Of a stretch of DNA of 6,224 nt, positions 1 to 5,631 are shown in pieces (position 1 is the stretch's first letter; every line of letters begins with the position of its first letter). Position numbers and translations under genes: made by a program. The stretch is from Acidobacteriaceae bacterium (GTDB lineage: Bacteria > Acidobacteriota > Terriglobia > Terriglobales > Acidobacteriaceae), in the NCBI GenBank assembly GCA_003135495.1, contig PLBX01000523.1, forward strand, positions 194 through 6,417, given 5' to 3'. The notes below the pieces were generated by a model. The model saw only the letters and a program-made list of their open reading frames with translations, made no database searches and was not told the DNA's origin.

Positions 1-1
1 G

Positions 2-1084
2 TCGGGCTTCCACTCACTGATTTCTTCGGGAACAACACCCAAGATGCTGAGCAAGGAAACCCAGGCGCTGATGGTCGGCTATGGCAGCATGCTAATGGAG
101 TCGTTTGTGGCGGTGATGGCCATGATCGCCGCGTGCGTCCTTAAGCCGGGAATTTATTTTGCGGTCAACAGCCCGGCGGGAGTGGTGGGCACACTCCCAG
201 ACAAGGCAGTGGCCACGATTTCGAGTTGGGGCTTCCCGGTAACCACGCAGGACATGTCCGACTTGGCCGCGAAGGTGGGCGAGGTGACGCTTTTCAATCG
301 CACAGGCGGCGCGCCCTCTCTGGCAGTGGGCATGGCGCATATTTTTTCGGGCTCGCTTGGCGGTTCGGCGGTCATGGGGGTCTGGTATCACTTCGCAATC
401 ATGTTCGAAGCGCTATTTATCCTGACGATCATTGATGCTGGAACGCGGGTCGGGCGTTTTATGTTGCAAGATGCGCTTGGCCACATCTGGAAGCCGCTCG
501 GACGCACCAGTTGGTATCCGTCGATTCTGTTTACGAGTGCGGTGATTGTAGCGGCGTGGGGAAATTTCCTGTGGCAAGGCATTAAGGATCCGCTGGGAGG
601 AATTAATTCGCTGTGGCCGCTCTTCGGCATCTGCAATCAATTGCTGGCGACAGTAGCGCTGTGCGTTGCAACGACAATCATCGTCAAAATGGCGTGTGCG
701 AAAACAGGTCGTTTGAGTGCAGGTGGACCGGCGATAGTTGCGCCGCAAACGGGGCGCGTACGCTATGTGCTCATCACCCTGATCCCGCTGTGCTGGCTGG
801 TGGCGGTGACTTTCACGGCATCATGGCACAAGGTACTTGATTCAAATCCTCGAGTTGGTTTTCTCGCGCACGCCGATCAGCTCGCGAAAGCAGGAGCGAA
901 CCCGCGTTTGATTTTTAATGATCGACTCGACGCCGCGGTCACCGGACTGCTGGTTGTGATGGTAGCTATGATTCTGATCGAATCGGCGTTAGAGTGCGCG
1001 CGGATAGTTTCCGGGACAAAACTGGCACAGACGAAGGAGGCGCCATACGTGACGACAAGATTAGCGATTGAGGAGCACTCATGA
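2..1084 (+). CDS. cstA: CstA-family (BtsT/CstA-like) carbon-starvation transporter, C-terminal part
   Basis: The frame is open from base 2, so the gene begins before the window; the ATG at 44 is internal. About 360 residues are visible, roughly the second half of a protein usually near 700 residues. The opening stretch [15 protein letters not shown], then [15 protein letters not shown] and, further on, [16 protein letters not shown] are typical of the CstA family. Hydrophobic segments alternate with short polar loops (for example around [75 protein letters not shown] and [16 protein letters not shown]), as expected for an inner-membrane carrier. Family members in Escherichia coli (CstA, BtsT) take up pyruvate and have been linked to peptide use during carbon starvation; substrate here is not readable from sequence. 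The stop overlaps the next start (ATGA), so the two genes are probably translationally coupled. Confidence 0.95.
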   Translation, partial: SGFHSLISSGTTPKMLSKETQALMVGYGSMLMESFVAVMAMIAACVLKPGIYFAVNSPAGVVGTLPDKAVATISSWGFPVTTQDMSDLAAKVGEVTLFNRTGGAPSLAVGMAHIFSGSLGGSAVMGVWYHFAIMFEALFILTIIDAGTRVGRFMLQDALGHIWKPLGRTSWYPSILFTSAVIVAAWGNFLWQGIKDPLGGINSLWPLFGICNQLLATVALCVATTIIVKMACAKTGRLSAGGPAIVAPQTGRVRYVLITLIPLCWLVAVTFTASWHKVLDSNPRVGFLAHADQLAKAGANPRLIFNDRLDAAVTGLLVVMVAMILIESALECARIVSGTKLAQTKEAPYVTTRLAIEEHS

Positions 1085-1338
1085 GTGGGTCATGTGGCGC
1101 GGACACTCCTGTCCGCGAAAAGTGGAAAGCAAGACTGTCTGACAAGAAAGCAAGATCGATAGCAGCGGCGATCACTCACGTATTTCGTATTTTAAGTGCA
1201 ACGCTGCAAGAAGTTTTCGACGAATCGGCCTACCGGCGGTTTTTAATTCGCGGCAAGTTGAACTCGTCCTGTCGCGCTTACGCGATGTTCTTGAAAGAAC
1301 ACGAACAGGAAAGATCGCGGCGGGCAAGATGCTGTTGA
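1081..1338 (+). CDS. Sel_put/YbdD-like small CstA-associated protein
   Basis: An 85-residue protein whose ATG overlaps the transporter stop (ATGA), with GAGGAG at 1070-1075 five bases upstream. The C-terminal half (about residues 43-85) has the pattern of the YbdD/YjiX (Sel_put, DUF466) family: a Tyr-rich segment ([10 protein letters not shown]), a YAMFLKEHE segment and a basic tail ending Arg-Cys-Cys. Escherichia coli CstA and BtsT are likewise followed by YbdD and YjiX. Some family members have selenocysteine in the terminal cysteine pair; here both positions are ordinary Cys codons (TGC TGT) and TGA follows. It probably helps the transporter function, but its mechanism is not evident. The N-terminus is odd: residues about 6-13 are encoded by a perfect hairpin repeat (1098-1117), so this part is probably not conserved. 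Confidence 0.85.
   Translation: MSGSCGADTPVREKWKARLSDKKARSIAAAITHVFRILSATLQEVFDESAYRRFLIRGKLNSSCRAYAMFLKEHEQERSRRARCC
1098..1117. repeat. perfect hairpin repeat inside the 5' end of the Sel_put gene
   Basis: CGCGGACA, loop CTCC, TGTCCGCG: an 8-bp perfect stem with a 4-base loop. In frame it encodes a [12 protein letters not shown] peptide, which I recognise as a recurring product of dispersed repeats in Acidobacteriota-like genomes. That recognition is from memory; the palindrome itself is directly visible. It lies 17 bases after the start codon and could hinder early elongation or initiation. Confidence 0.6.
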
Positions 1339-1350
1339 TTGCGAGAAGGA

Positions 1351-1380
1351 GGTCCTTCGCTTCGCTCAGGATGACACTTT
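1351..1380 (-). repeat. dispersed 'HPERSEG'-type intergenic repeat
   Basis: Begins GGTCCTTCGCTTCGCTCAGG and continues GATGACACTTT. Read on the minus strand it gives CATCCTGAGCGAAGC, the core of a dispersed repeat whose translation (CHPERSEGP) recurs in spurious ORFs of environmental genomes. It starts 12 bases after the Sel_put stop. A diverged copy occurs in opposite orientation in the ruvC 3' end. The rest of 1381-1532 holds no gene; it contains an imperfect internal repetition (GTGGCTCACGATGG, then GTGGCTCTTGATGG) and no T-tract terminator. Confidence 0.6.
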
Positions 1381-1520
1381 GGGTTTGGATGGCACGGCGC
1401 TTTGGTCGGGATGGGGAAGCAGTGGCTCACGATGGGAAGCCATGTGGCTCTTGATGGCACATCGCCGGTTCGGGCTGACAAATTTTGAAAGTTGATGCTA
1501 GTTGCTGAAAGCTGTCCTGC

Positions 1521-1526
1521 TACACT
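1521..1526 (+). promoter_or_regulatory. possible -10 element for leaderless ruvC transcription
   Basis: TACACT ends 6 bases before the ruvC ATG, and no Shine-Dalgarno is present between them (TCACCC). Sigma70 initiation 6-7 bases after this hexamer would fall on or next to the A of the ATG, giving a leaderless mRNA. No convincing -35 sits at 16-18 bp spacing (TTGCTG at 1502-1507 leaves only 13 bp), so this is tentative. Confidence 0.3.
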
Positions 1527-1532
1527 TCACCC

Positions 1533-2123
1533 ATGCGCGTTCTGGGCATCGATTGCGGCACGGAATACACCGGTTACGGCGTTGTGGATTTGCTCGCTGA
1601 CGGCCGGCTGGTGTCCATAATTTGCGGAGCGATAAAAGTGTCACCGCGCGATCCGATGCCAACTCGCCTCTCGCGCATCTCTGTTGGTCTACAGCAACTC
1701 ATTTCCGAGCACCAGCCTGAGCGGGTCGCTATTGAAGATGTGTTCTACGCGACAAACGTAAAATCGGCGCTAAAGCTGGGCCAGGTGCGGGGAGTTGCGA
1801 TGCTGGCGGCTGCATCTGCCGGGCTGGAGGTGGCCGAATATTCGCCGTTGTCGATCAAATCCGCAGTGGTGGGATATGGACGTGCCGAAAAACATCAGGT
1901 GCAGCAAATGGTAGCGCGACTGCTAAACCTGGCTGAAATTCCCGAACCCGCCGACGCTGCCGACGCCCTGGCAATTGCGATATGCCATCTCCACACGGCT
2001 GCGACGATGGAGCGTCAAAGCCGTCCGACTAGAGTTCCGACTAAAGTAAAGTGCCATCCTGCGCTGAGCAAATCCACTGGCTTGCCAGTCGAGTTGCGGA
2101 GCGGAAGAATCCCCAGTCCATAA
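1533..2123 (+). CDS. ruvC: crossover junction endodeoxyribonuclease RuvC
   Basis: Holliday-junction resolvase that cuts four-way junctions symmetrically, acting with the RuvAB branch-migration motor in cytoplasmic recombination and repair. All four acidic metal ligands are visible: Asp7 in VLGIDCGT, Glu68 in VAIEDVFYA, and Asp141 and Asp144 in ADAADALAIA. The basic segment GYGRAEKHQVQQM (113-126, with Lys120) matches the DNA-binding loop and helix of the family. The start is fixed by the conserved MRVLGIDCGT opening. The protein is 196 residues against about 173 in Escherichia coli. The excess is a tail after about residue 155 (QSRPTRVPTK onwards) that does not look like RuvC and is encoded by repeat-like DNA (2048-2089). 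ruvA and ruvB are not in the window. Confidence 0.97.
   Translation: MRVLGIDCGTEYTGYGVVDLLADGRLVSIICGAIKVSPRDPMPTRLSRISVGLQQLISEHQPERVAIEDVFYATNVKSALKLGQVRGVAMLAAASAGLEVAEYSPLSIKSAVVGYGRAEKHQVQQMVARLLNLAEIPEPADAADALAIAICHLHTAATMERQSRPTRVPTKVKCHPALSKSTGLPVELRSGRIPSP
2048..2089 (+). repeat. diverged repeat plus palindrome in the ruvC 3' end
   Basis: The 22 bases at 2048-2069 match the reverse complement of 1359-1380 at 18 positions by eye, so this looks like a decayed copy of the same dispersed repeat in the other orientation. Just beyond, 2076-2089 is a palindrome, ACTGGC TT GCCAGT. Both lie in the non-conserved RuvC tail, suggesting that repeat insertion supplied the last residues and the present stop codon. 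Confidence 0.5.
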
Positions 2124-2360
2124 AAAAGCTTCACCGGAGCTTTAGGGTGTTCTGCTATTGCTGTCCAGAACTGCACACCTCCAAGTTACCTTTGGCCAAG
2201 GCCGGAAACGATGCGCCTGCGGCCATTTATCAGGGCATCCTCGCACCTGATTCAGCCGATTCTCTAAGTAGTCATAATTGAAGCCGTCCCGAAATTACCG
2301 GCCCCTACTCGCGTTGGCGCCGGAAAACGGGAACGCAGTGCAGAAACTCACCGAGGACCT
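2124..2360. other. intergenic region between ruvC and the HAF gene
   Basis: No supported gene. An open frame over 2051-2281 overlaps the ruvC tail and has no ribosome binding site, family likeness or secretion signal. AAAGCT/AGCTTT near 2127-2145 forms a 6-bp stem but lacks a T-tract, so I do not call a terminator. No convincing promoter for the downstream gene is seen. Confidence 0.5.
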
Positions 2361-3233
2361 ATGAAAATTCAACGTTCGCTTCCGGCCGTCGTCGTGGCTC
2401 TTTCAATGTCTGCGTTGTTGCACGCAGCGACCCAAGCATCGTGCACATTTGAGACTTTTTCCGCGCCCGAGGGCTACACTTTGAGCCAGGTACAGGGAAT
2501 AAGCGACGACGGTACGGTCGTCGGTCAGTTAGTAAATAAACAATCTCTTCGATTCATCGCGTTCAAACGATCGGCGAGCGGACCGATCACGCTTTACGCA
2601 GCTCCGCAATCGTCAAGCACGTGGCTCTACGGACGCAGCGGAATTGGAGTGGAGAGCGGGTTCTACCAGGACAGTGTTCATCCCGAGCAAGTTCATGGTT
2701 TTCTGCTGCAGGATGGCAAGTTTACTCCGGTTAATCACCCCAAAGTTACGAACACCTGGCTGTTCAACGTAAATCAGCTGGGAGCCGCGGTCGGCAGCTT
2801 CAGCGGGAGCGCATCACTGGTCAGAGGATTTCTGCTCCTTAACGGCAACTACACCGTAATCGCTTATCCTGAGGCACAAACGACGTACGCGTTATCGATC
2901 AATGATAACGGGGACGTGGTGGGAACCTATGCCAGCGGTCCTGTCAGCAACGGCTTTTTATGGAAAGATGGGACATTCACCACCATTAATTATCCCAACT
3001 CAAAGTATGGCACCGTTCTGACCGGGGTGAATAATGCAGGTGTTATCGTGGGCAATCATCTCTCGATTGACCGCGATCTGGGTTTCATGTTGAAGAATGG
3101 AGAGTACAAAGGCATTGTTTATCCGGGGGCAAATTACACCACCGCCGGTGGCATCAACAACAATGGTCTGATCTCAGGCCAGATTCACCTCGCGGATAAA
3201 AGTGCGCTTGGATATACGGCGGTTTGCGAGTAA
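2361..3233 (+). CDS. secreted HAF-repeat protein, beta-propeller-like
   Basis: A 290-residue protein with a Sec-type signal peptide: basic MKIQR, hydrophobic core to about residue 20, and likely cleavage near HAA or TQA (residues 23-26). The mature part is made of HAF-type repeats. The motif GF(L/M)xx(D/N)Gx(F/Y) starts at residues 113, 156, 198 and 241, and the alternating (I/V)(N/S)xxG motif at 47, 137, 180, 223 and 265, so the unit is about 43 residues. Such repeats are expected to form blades of a beta-propeller outside the cytoplasm; function is unknown. The only cysteines in the mature chain are Cys28 and Cys289, one at each end, well placed for a ring-closing disulfide. GAGGA at 2353-2357 precedes the ATG with only three bases between. 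It stands alone, with no operon partner. Confidence 0.8.
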   Translation: MKIQRSLPAVVVALSMSALLHAATQASCTFETFSAPEGYTLSQVQGISDDGTVVGQLVNKQSLRFIAFKRSASGPITLYAAPQSSSTWLYGRSGIGVESGFYQDSVHPEQVHGFLLQDGKFTPVNHPKVTNTWLFNVNQLGAAVGSFSGSASLVRGFLLLNGNYTVIAYPEAQTTYALSINDNGDVVGTYASGPVSNGFLWKDGTFTTINYPNSKYGTVLTGVNNAGVIVGNHLSIDRDLGFMLKNGEYKGIVYPGANYTTAGGINNNGLISGQIHLADKSALGYTAVCE

Positions 3234-3338
3234 CTGTGCGGGCTAGAGTTCAGTGTTTGCGTTCGGTTCGAGGGCTGTAGCTCGGTGTGCCTCACGATGG
3301 GAATGCGTTATGGACTTGGCCTTCTAGATAACGAATCG

Positions 3339-3359
3339 TCGGTAGTGGTGCAGTTTGAA
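3339..3359 (+). repeat. left terminal inverted repeat
   Basis: TC followed by GGTAGTGGTGCAGTTTGAA. All 21 bases are identical to the reverse complement of 5920-5940, about 2.6 kb away. A chance match of this length in a window this size is very unlikely. The repeat lies between the HAF stop and the 271-residue minus-strand gene; the remaining DNA at 3234-3338 shows no gene or regulatory signal. Confidence 0.8.
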
Positions 3360-3442
3360 TCTTAACGCTATTGGCTTTGGCAGTAAGATTGCCCTCAGAA
3401 ACAACGTAATTGTTGGAATGAGTTTAGAATGGCCTTAAGGGC

Positions 3443-3461
3443 ATGGCTGGTAACCAGCCAT
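3443..3461. other. hairpin downstream of the minus-strand operon
   Basis: ATGGCTGG TAA CCAGCCAT is an 8-bp perfect stem, preceded by the palindrome CCTTAAGG (3433-3440). It lies 59 bases past the stop of the 271-residue gene, inside the left terminal repeat. There is no T-run on either strand, so it is not a canonical intrinsic terminator, though it could stabilise the 3' end of that mRNA. Confidence 0.4.
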
Positions 3462-3519
3462 CAGTAATCTGGGGTATTTCGGCCTCTTGACCGATAGTCT
3501 AATATGAATGGGTTTATGC

Positions 3520-4335
3520 TTAGAGGTCGTCAACCTGCTCGAACTTGACGTGATATTCGTATCTCTTACGGCGGAGTTTAACTCTCATGGCCAAAGATTC
3601 ATTAAAGAAATCTGAGAATACAGGCGGAAAAGCACCTAACACGGTTGTCCTAAGCCCTTGTGTCGGGAACTGTGGAGACAATTGGGGCGGTGCCGTTGCG
3701 GTCAGTGCAACCAATAATGACTTCTCGCTTGCGTCTGGAGCGTTCATCGCTGCTCGCGTCAGCGCAAAAGAGCGGTGATATCCAGCCTTCAGAATCGTTC
3801 TCCCGTTAATCTCACACACGCTGATGAATCCGCCTGTCTGTTGTATCCGGAACGCTCCGTCTGGGCGTAGCGCGAACGTGTGCTCTCCGTGAGGAACGGT
3901 GATTTTTATCGCGTTGTCCTCTACGCGAATCGGAAGCTGACTGACCGGGCGATCCAGTTGCAAGCATGTTCTCGCCCATGCGTTATTTCCTAGGCTTTGA
4001 GCATGGTGATCCGCTCGATCTACGGCAACATAAAACTGGTAGATGGCTAATGAGCGCGGGTCGATATTGATGACATCCAGCACTTCTGGGCCTCTGGTTC
4101 GTGCGCGGAAATCATTCACCAGGGTTTGAGCGTTGCGCGGAATTGGCAAGCGTTGCGGAGCTTGCAATTGACGTGCGGGAAGTTGCTCGACAGCAGTTCT
4201 ATATGGTTGCCAGAGAGCTTCGCCTTGCTCGTTTGTCAGTTGCGGATCGAACCAACATTGTGTCTGTAAACAGGCTACAGCATCCGACTTTTCCATCCAA
4301 CCCAACAGCACAACTCCATCAAGAGTATTAGGCAT
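3520..4335 (-). CDS. unknown passenger protein with a ParB-like GYHRxxAL motif
   Basis: I do not recognise this 271-residue protein with certainty. It has no signal peptide or membrane segment, so it is probably cytoplasmic. Visible parts: a segment IDPRSLAIYQFYVAVDRA (91-108), a central stretch ITVPHGEHTFALRPDGAF (145-162), then INGRTILKAGYHRSFALTRA (176-195), and a basic C-terminus (RVKLRRKRYEYHVKFEQ). GYHRSFAL after a beta-rich lead-in resembles the GxHRxxAL box of ParB/sulfiredoxin-fold proteins; that link is inference. The start is well supported: GAGGTGAG (4341-4348) lies five bases upstream and overlaps the stop of the preceding transposase remnant, so the two are probably co-transcribed and translationally coupled. 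The long unbroken frame and good ribosome binding site argue that it is a real gene. Confidence 0.7.
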   Translation of the reverse strand: MPNTLDGVVLLGWMEKSDAVACLQTQCWFDPQLTNEQGEALWQPYRTAVEQLPARQLQAPQRLPIPRNAQTLVNDFRARTRGPEVLDVINIDPRSLAIYQFYVAVDRADHHAQSLGNNAWARTCLQLDRPVSQLPIRVEDNAIKITVPHGEHTFALRPDGAFRIQQTGGFISVCEINGRTILKAGYHRSFALTRAAMNAPDASEKSLLVALTATAPPQLSPQFPTQGLRTTVLGAFPPVFSDFFNESLAMRVKLRRKRYEYHVKFEQVDDL

Positions 4336-4340
4336 TTGCG

Positions 4341-4348
4341 CTCACCTC
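4341..4348 (-). promoter_or_regulatory. Shine-Dalgarno of the 271-residue gene, overlapping the upstream stop
   Basis: GAGGTGAG on the minus strand, five bases before the ATG at 4333-4335. Its first two bases are shared with the TGA (4347-4349) of the transposase remnant, the arrangement expected for translational coupling. Confidence 0.7.
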
Positions 4349-4571
4349 AGATAACTGCAAAACTTGCGAAATCAGTGCATTGAATGCGGCGCACCTTCAA
4401 ATTACGAACGTGGGCATCGTGGTAGCTGGCGGCGGCGCAGCCAATGTCTTTCAGCAGTTTTAGGACGGTGTGCTTAGCAACTCCGGTCATGCGGCAGGTG
4501 GCGTTAACCGAAGTACCCTCCACGAGGGCTGCTAGAACTTGGGTGCGTTTCTCGATGTGCAGTTGGTTCAT
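4347..4571 (-). pseudogene. IS1-family transposase, N-terminal HTH fragment (possibly retained as a DNA-binding protein)
   Basis: 74 residues. The opening MNQLHIEKRTQVLAALVEGT, then a helix-turn-helix (about 21-43, ATCRMTGVAKHTVLKLL), then AASYHDAHVRNLKVRRIQC match the N-terminus of IS1-family transposases, which normally continue QCDEIWSF and on to the catalytic domain. Here the reading becomes QCTDFASFAVI and stops, still alignable with the family for a few residues, so the catalytic part is absent and transposition activity is lost. By origin this is a truncated transposase. However, the frame is intact, it has a strong promoter (4601-4629), and the next gene's Shine-Dalgarno overlaps its stop. 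In IS1 itself the short InsA product binds the element's ends and represses transcription, so a surviving regulatory role is plausible. Upstream of the ATG only a weak GGG-containing site is seen. Confidence 0.8.
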
Positions 4572-4594
4572 GGTTGACTACCCATCAATATACA

Positions 4595-4619
4595 GGCAAT
4601 ATATTAGCAAATAATTGCC
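4595..4619. promoter_or_regulatory. inverted repeat around the minus-strand -10, candidate operator
   Basis: GGCAAT (4595-4600) and ATTGCC (4614-4619) are exact inverted half-sites, 19 bp from start to start, flanking the -10 hexamer of the minus-strand promoter. About two turns of helix apart, they could bind a dimeric HTH protein such as the transposase remnant. Nearby, AGCAAATAATTGCCGTAATG (4606-4625) recurs in shortened form as AGCAAATTGTAATG (4640-4653). Confidence 0.4.
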
Positions 4620-4629
4620 GTAATGTAAA
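4601..4629 (-). promoter_or_regulatory. sigma70-type promoter for the transposase remnant and 271-residue gene
   Basis: On the minus strand: TTTACA (-35, 4624-4629), 17-bp spacer, TAATAT (-10, 4601-4606), with TGC just before the -10 as an extended element. Initiation near 4594 would leave about 23 bases before the ATG. Confidence 0.7.
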
Positions 4630-4663
4630 GCATATAACAAGCAAATTGTAATGAATTTAGTGC

Positions 4664-4691
4664 TTGACAATAGCTGTTTTACTGCTACTAT
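4664..4691 (+). promoter_or_regulatory. sigma70-type promoter of the toxin-antitoxin operon
   Basis: TTGACA (consensus -35, 4664-4669), 16-bp spacer, TACTAT (-10, 4686-4691), with TGC as an extended -10. It diverges from the minus-strand promoter at 4601-4629; initiation near 4698 gives a leader of about 145 bases. Confidence 0.8.
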
Positions 4692-4699
4692 CTTGATAG
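4688..4699. promoter_or_regulatory. palindrome over the -10 and start point, candidate antitoxin operator
   Basis: CTATC TT GATAG is a perfect palindrome overlapping the -10 hexamer and reaching the expected transcription start. Phd/YefM-type antitoxins repress their own operons by binding short palindromes over the promoter, so this is the obvious candidate site. The assignment is inference from position and symmetry. Confidence 0.5.
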
Positions 4700-4700
4700 G

Positions 4701-4841
4701 TTCATTGCTGGCTGATGCCAGCAATGAAAGCAGTTAAACGGGAGGCCGTAAACTCCCCCTTTGCCCCTCACAGACACGTACCTCGCTACGAGGGTTCCGT
4801 TCACTGGAGTGGATGGGGTACTCCCCAAGGGAGAGAATCTC
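4701..4841 (+). promoter_or_regulatory. structured 5' leader of the toxin-antitoxin mRNA
   Basis: It starts with a perfect 12-bp hairpin: TTCATTGCTGGC (4701-4712), loop TGAT, GCCAGCAATGAA (4717-4728). Then come GGGAG (4740-4744) with CTCCC (4753-4757), CCTCG CTA CGAGG (4781-4793), and CTCCC CAA GGGAG (4821-4833). The last stem contains the antitoxin Shine-Dalgarno. Because GGGAG and CTCCC each occur twice, alternative pairings could either hide or free the ribosome binding site. No known riboswitch class is recognised. Confidence 0.5.
4829..4835 (+). promoter_or_regulatory. Shine-Dalgarno deciding the antitoxin start
   Basis: GGGAGAG lies six bases before ATG 4842. The frame is open further up to a TTG at 4761, but that has no ribosome binding site and the extra residues fall in the hairpin-rich leader, so ATG 4842 is preferred. 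Confidence 0.7.
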
Positions 4842-5171
4842 ATGAGCACAACGAATATTCCGTACATTGATCCCAACGTACAACACGTTGGCATCAGCCG
4901 ATTGAGGTCTTTGAATGCAACCCAGCTAAGGGAGATCGATAAGACGCTAGTCATTCAAGAGAATGACCAGCCGCTTGCCGTCTTGCTAAAGTACGAAGAG
5001 TTTCTAATTATGCAGCAGAAGCTAATATCAGTATTGGATACGATTTCAGTGATGGCTGATGATACCGAACTTGCGGGAATCATCTCGGGTTTGAAGGAGA
5101 TGAACGGGGGGCAGACCAAGCCTATTGCTGAGATTCGTGCCGCACTGAAAACGAAAAAGGAGAGGGTGTGA
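4842..5171 (+). CDS. Phd/YefM-like antitoxin
   Basis: 109 residues from ATG 4842. Residues about 16-57 (VGISRLRSLNATQLREID, then LVIQENDQPLAVLLKYEEF) have the layout of a Phd/YefM DNA-binding domain: an N-terminal strand and helix, a beta-hairpin giving 'one may use X but leave the rest' (VIxxNxxPxAVLL) and the YEEF helix. The C-terminal part (about 68-109) is helical and charged, as expected for the segment that wraps and inactivates the partner toxin. It is followed 22 bases later by the RelE/ParE-like gene, the usual antitoxin-first order. Autorepression through the palindrome at 4688-4699 is likely. A start at TTG 4761 (136 residues) is possible but less well supported. Confidence 0.8.
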   Translation: MSTTNIPYIDPNVQHVGISRLRSLNATQLREIDKTLVIQENDQPLAVLLKYEEFLIMQQKLISVLDTISVMADDTELAGIISGLKEMNGGQTKPIAEIRAALKTKKERV

Positions 5172-5193
5172 TTTTACACTTCCACTTCCCCCA

Positions 5194-5631
5194 ATGCAGA
5201 CTTTCACAGTTGAATTGACGCCTACAGCGGAAACAACGTACCAAAAGATATACGCGGACGCTCAAGCGTGTATTCATGCGGGGGAAACGTCGAATGCCAA
5301 ACTCACTCTACTTCGCATGGTAGACGAGGCAATCGACAAGATCATTCCCCATGATCCATTCAGCGTAGGCAACGCTCTCTCTGGCCCTTTGTCTAATGTC
5401 TTTCGCGTTTCCAAGGGGAGGCTGCGTATCTATTATGCAGCCTCGTCCAAGGAGAGAAAAATTGTCATCCTCTACATCTCCGAGACCCTACGCAAGAACG
5501 GGGATGTGCGCGACCCGTATTCGATATTTACTCGGTTGGTTTTGTCAGGTCGCTTTGATGAGGTTTTCACCAAACTAGGGGTTAGAGTCCCACCACGCGG
5601 AGCCAATCTCCATCCGCCGATGTTTCAGTGA
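5194..5631 (+). CDS. RelE/ParE-superfamily toxin
   Basis: 145 residues. The central part LSGPLSNVFRVSKGRLRIYY (62-81), then ERKIVILYISETLRKNGD (87-104), is the RelE/ParE beta-sheet core: basic strands followed by a hydrophobic strand. It continues DPYSIFTRLVLSGRFDEVF (108-126) and LGVRVP, a C-terminal extension I recall from a subgroup of RelE/ParE-annotated toxins longer than the usual 90-100 residues. Whether it cleaves mRNA on the ribosome (RelE-like) or poisons gyrase (ParE-like) cannot be told. The ATG has no Shine-Dalgarno (upstream bases are TTCCCCCA) and sits 22 bases after the antitoxin stop; weak initiation would keep toxin below antitoxin. Its 3' end overlaps the convergent small gene by 7 bp. 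Confidence 0.8.
   Translation: MQTFTVELTPTAETTYQKIYADAQACIHAGETSNAKLTLLRMVDEAIDKIIPHDPFSVGNALSGPLSNVFRVSKGRLRIYYAASSKERKIVILYISETLRKNGDVRDPYSIFTRLVLSGRFDEVFTKLGVRVPPRGANLHPPMFQ

Noticed and set aside
1278..1481. Minus-strand open frame encoding CHPERSEGP
   Set aside because: It is the known spurious translation of the dispersed repeat and lies antisense to the Sel_put 3' end; no ribosome binding site or family likeness.
2127..2145. Stem AAAGCT/AGCTTT after ruvC as a terminator
   Set aside because: Weak A/T-rich stem with a 7-base loop and no following T-run.
2051..2281. Plus-strand frame after ruvC (76 codons)
   Set aside because: Overlaps the ruvC tail in another frame, lacks a Shine-Dalgarno, and has low-complexity, non-protein-like composition.
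1426..3303. 13-bp direct match CTCACGATGGGAA at 1426-1438 and 3291-3303
   Set aside because: A match this short is roughly expected by chance in a window of this size and no structure accompanies it.
4761..4841. N-terminal extension of the antitoxin from TTG
   Set aside because: No ribosome binding site; the bases form leader hairpins, whereas ATG 4842 has GGGAGAG at good spacing.
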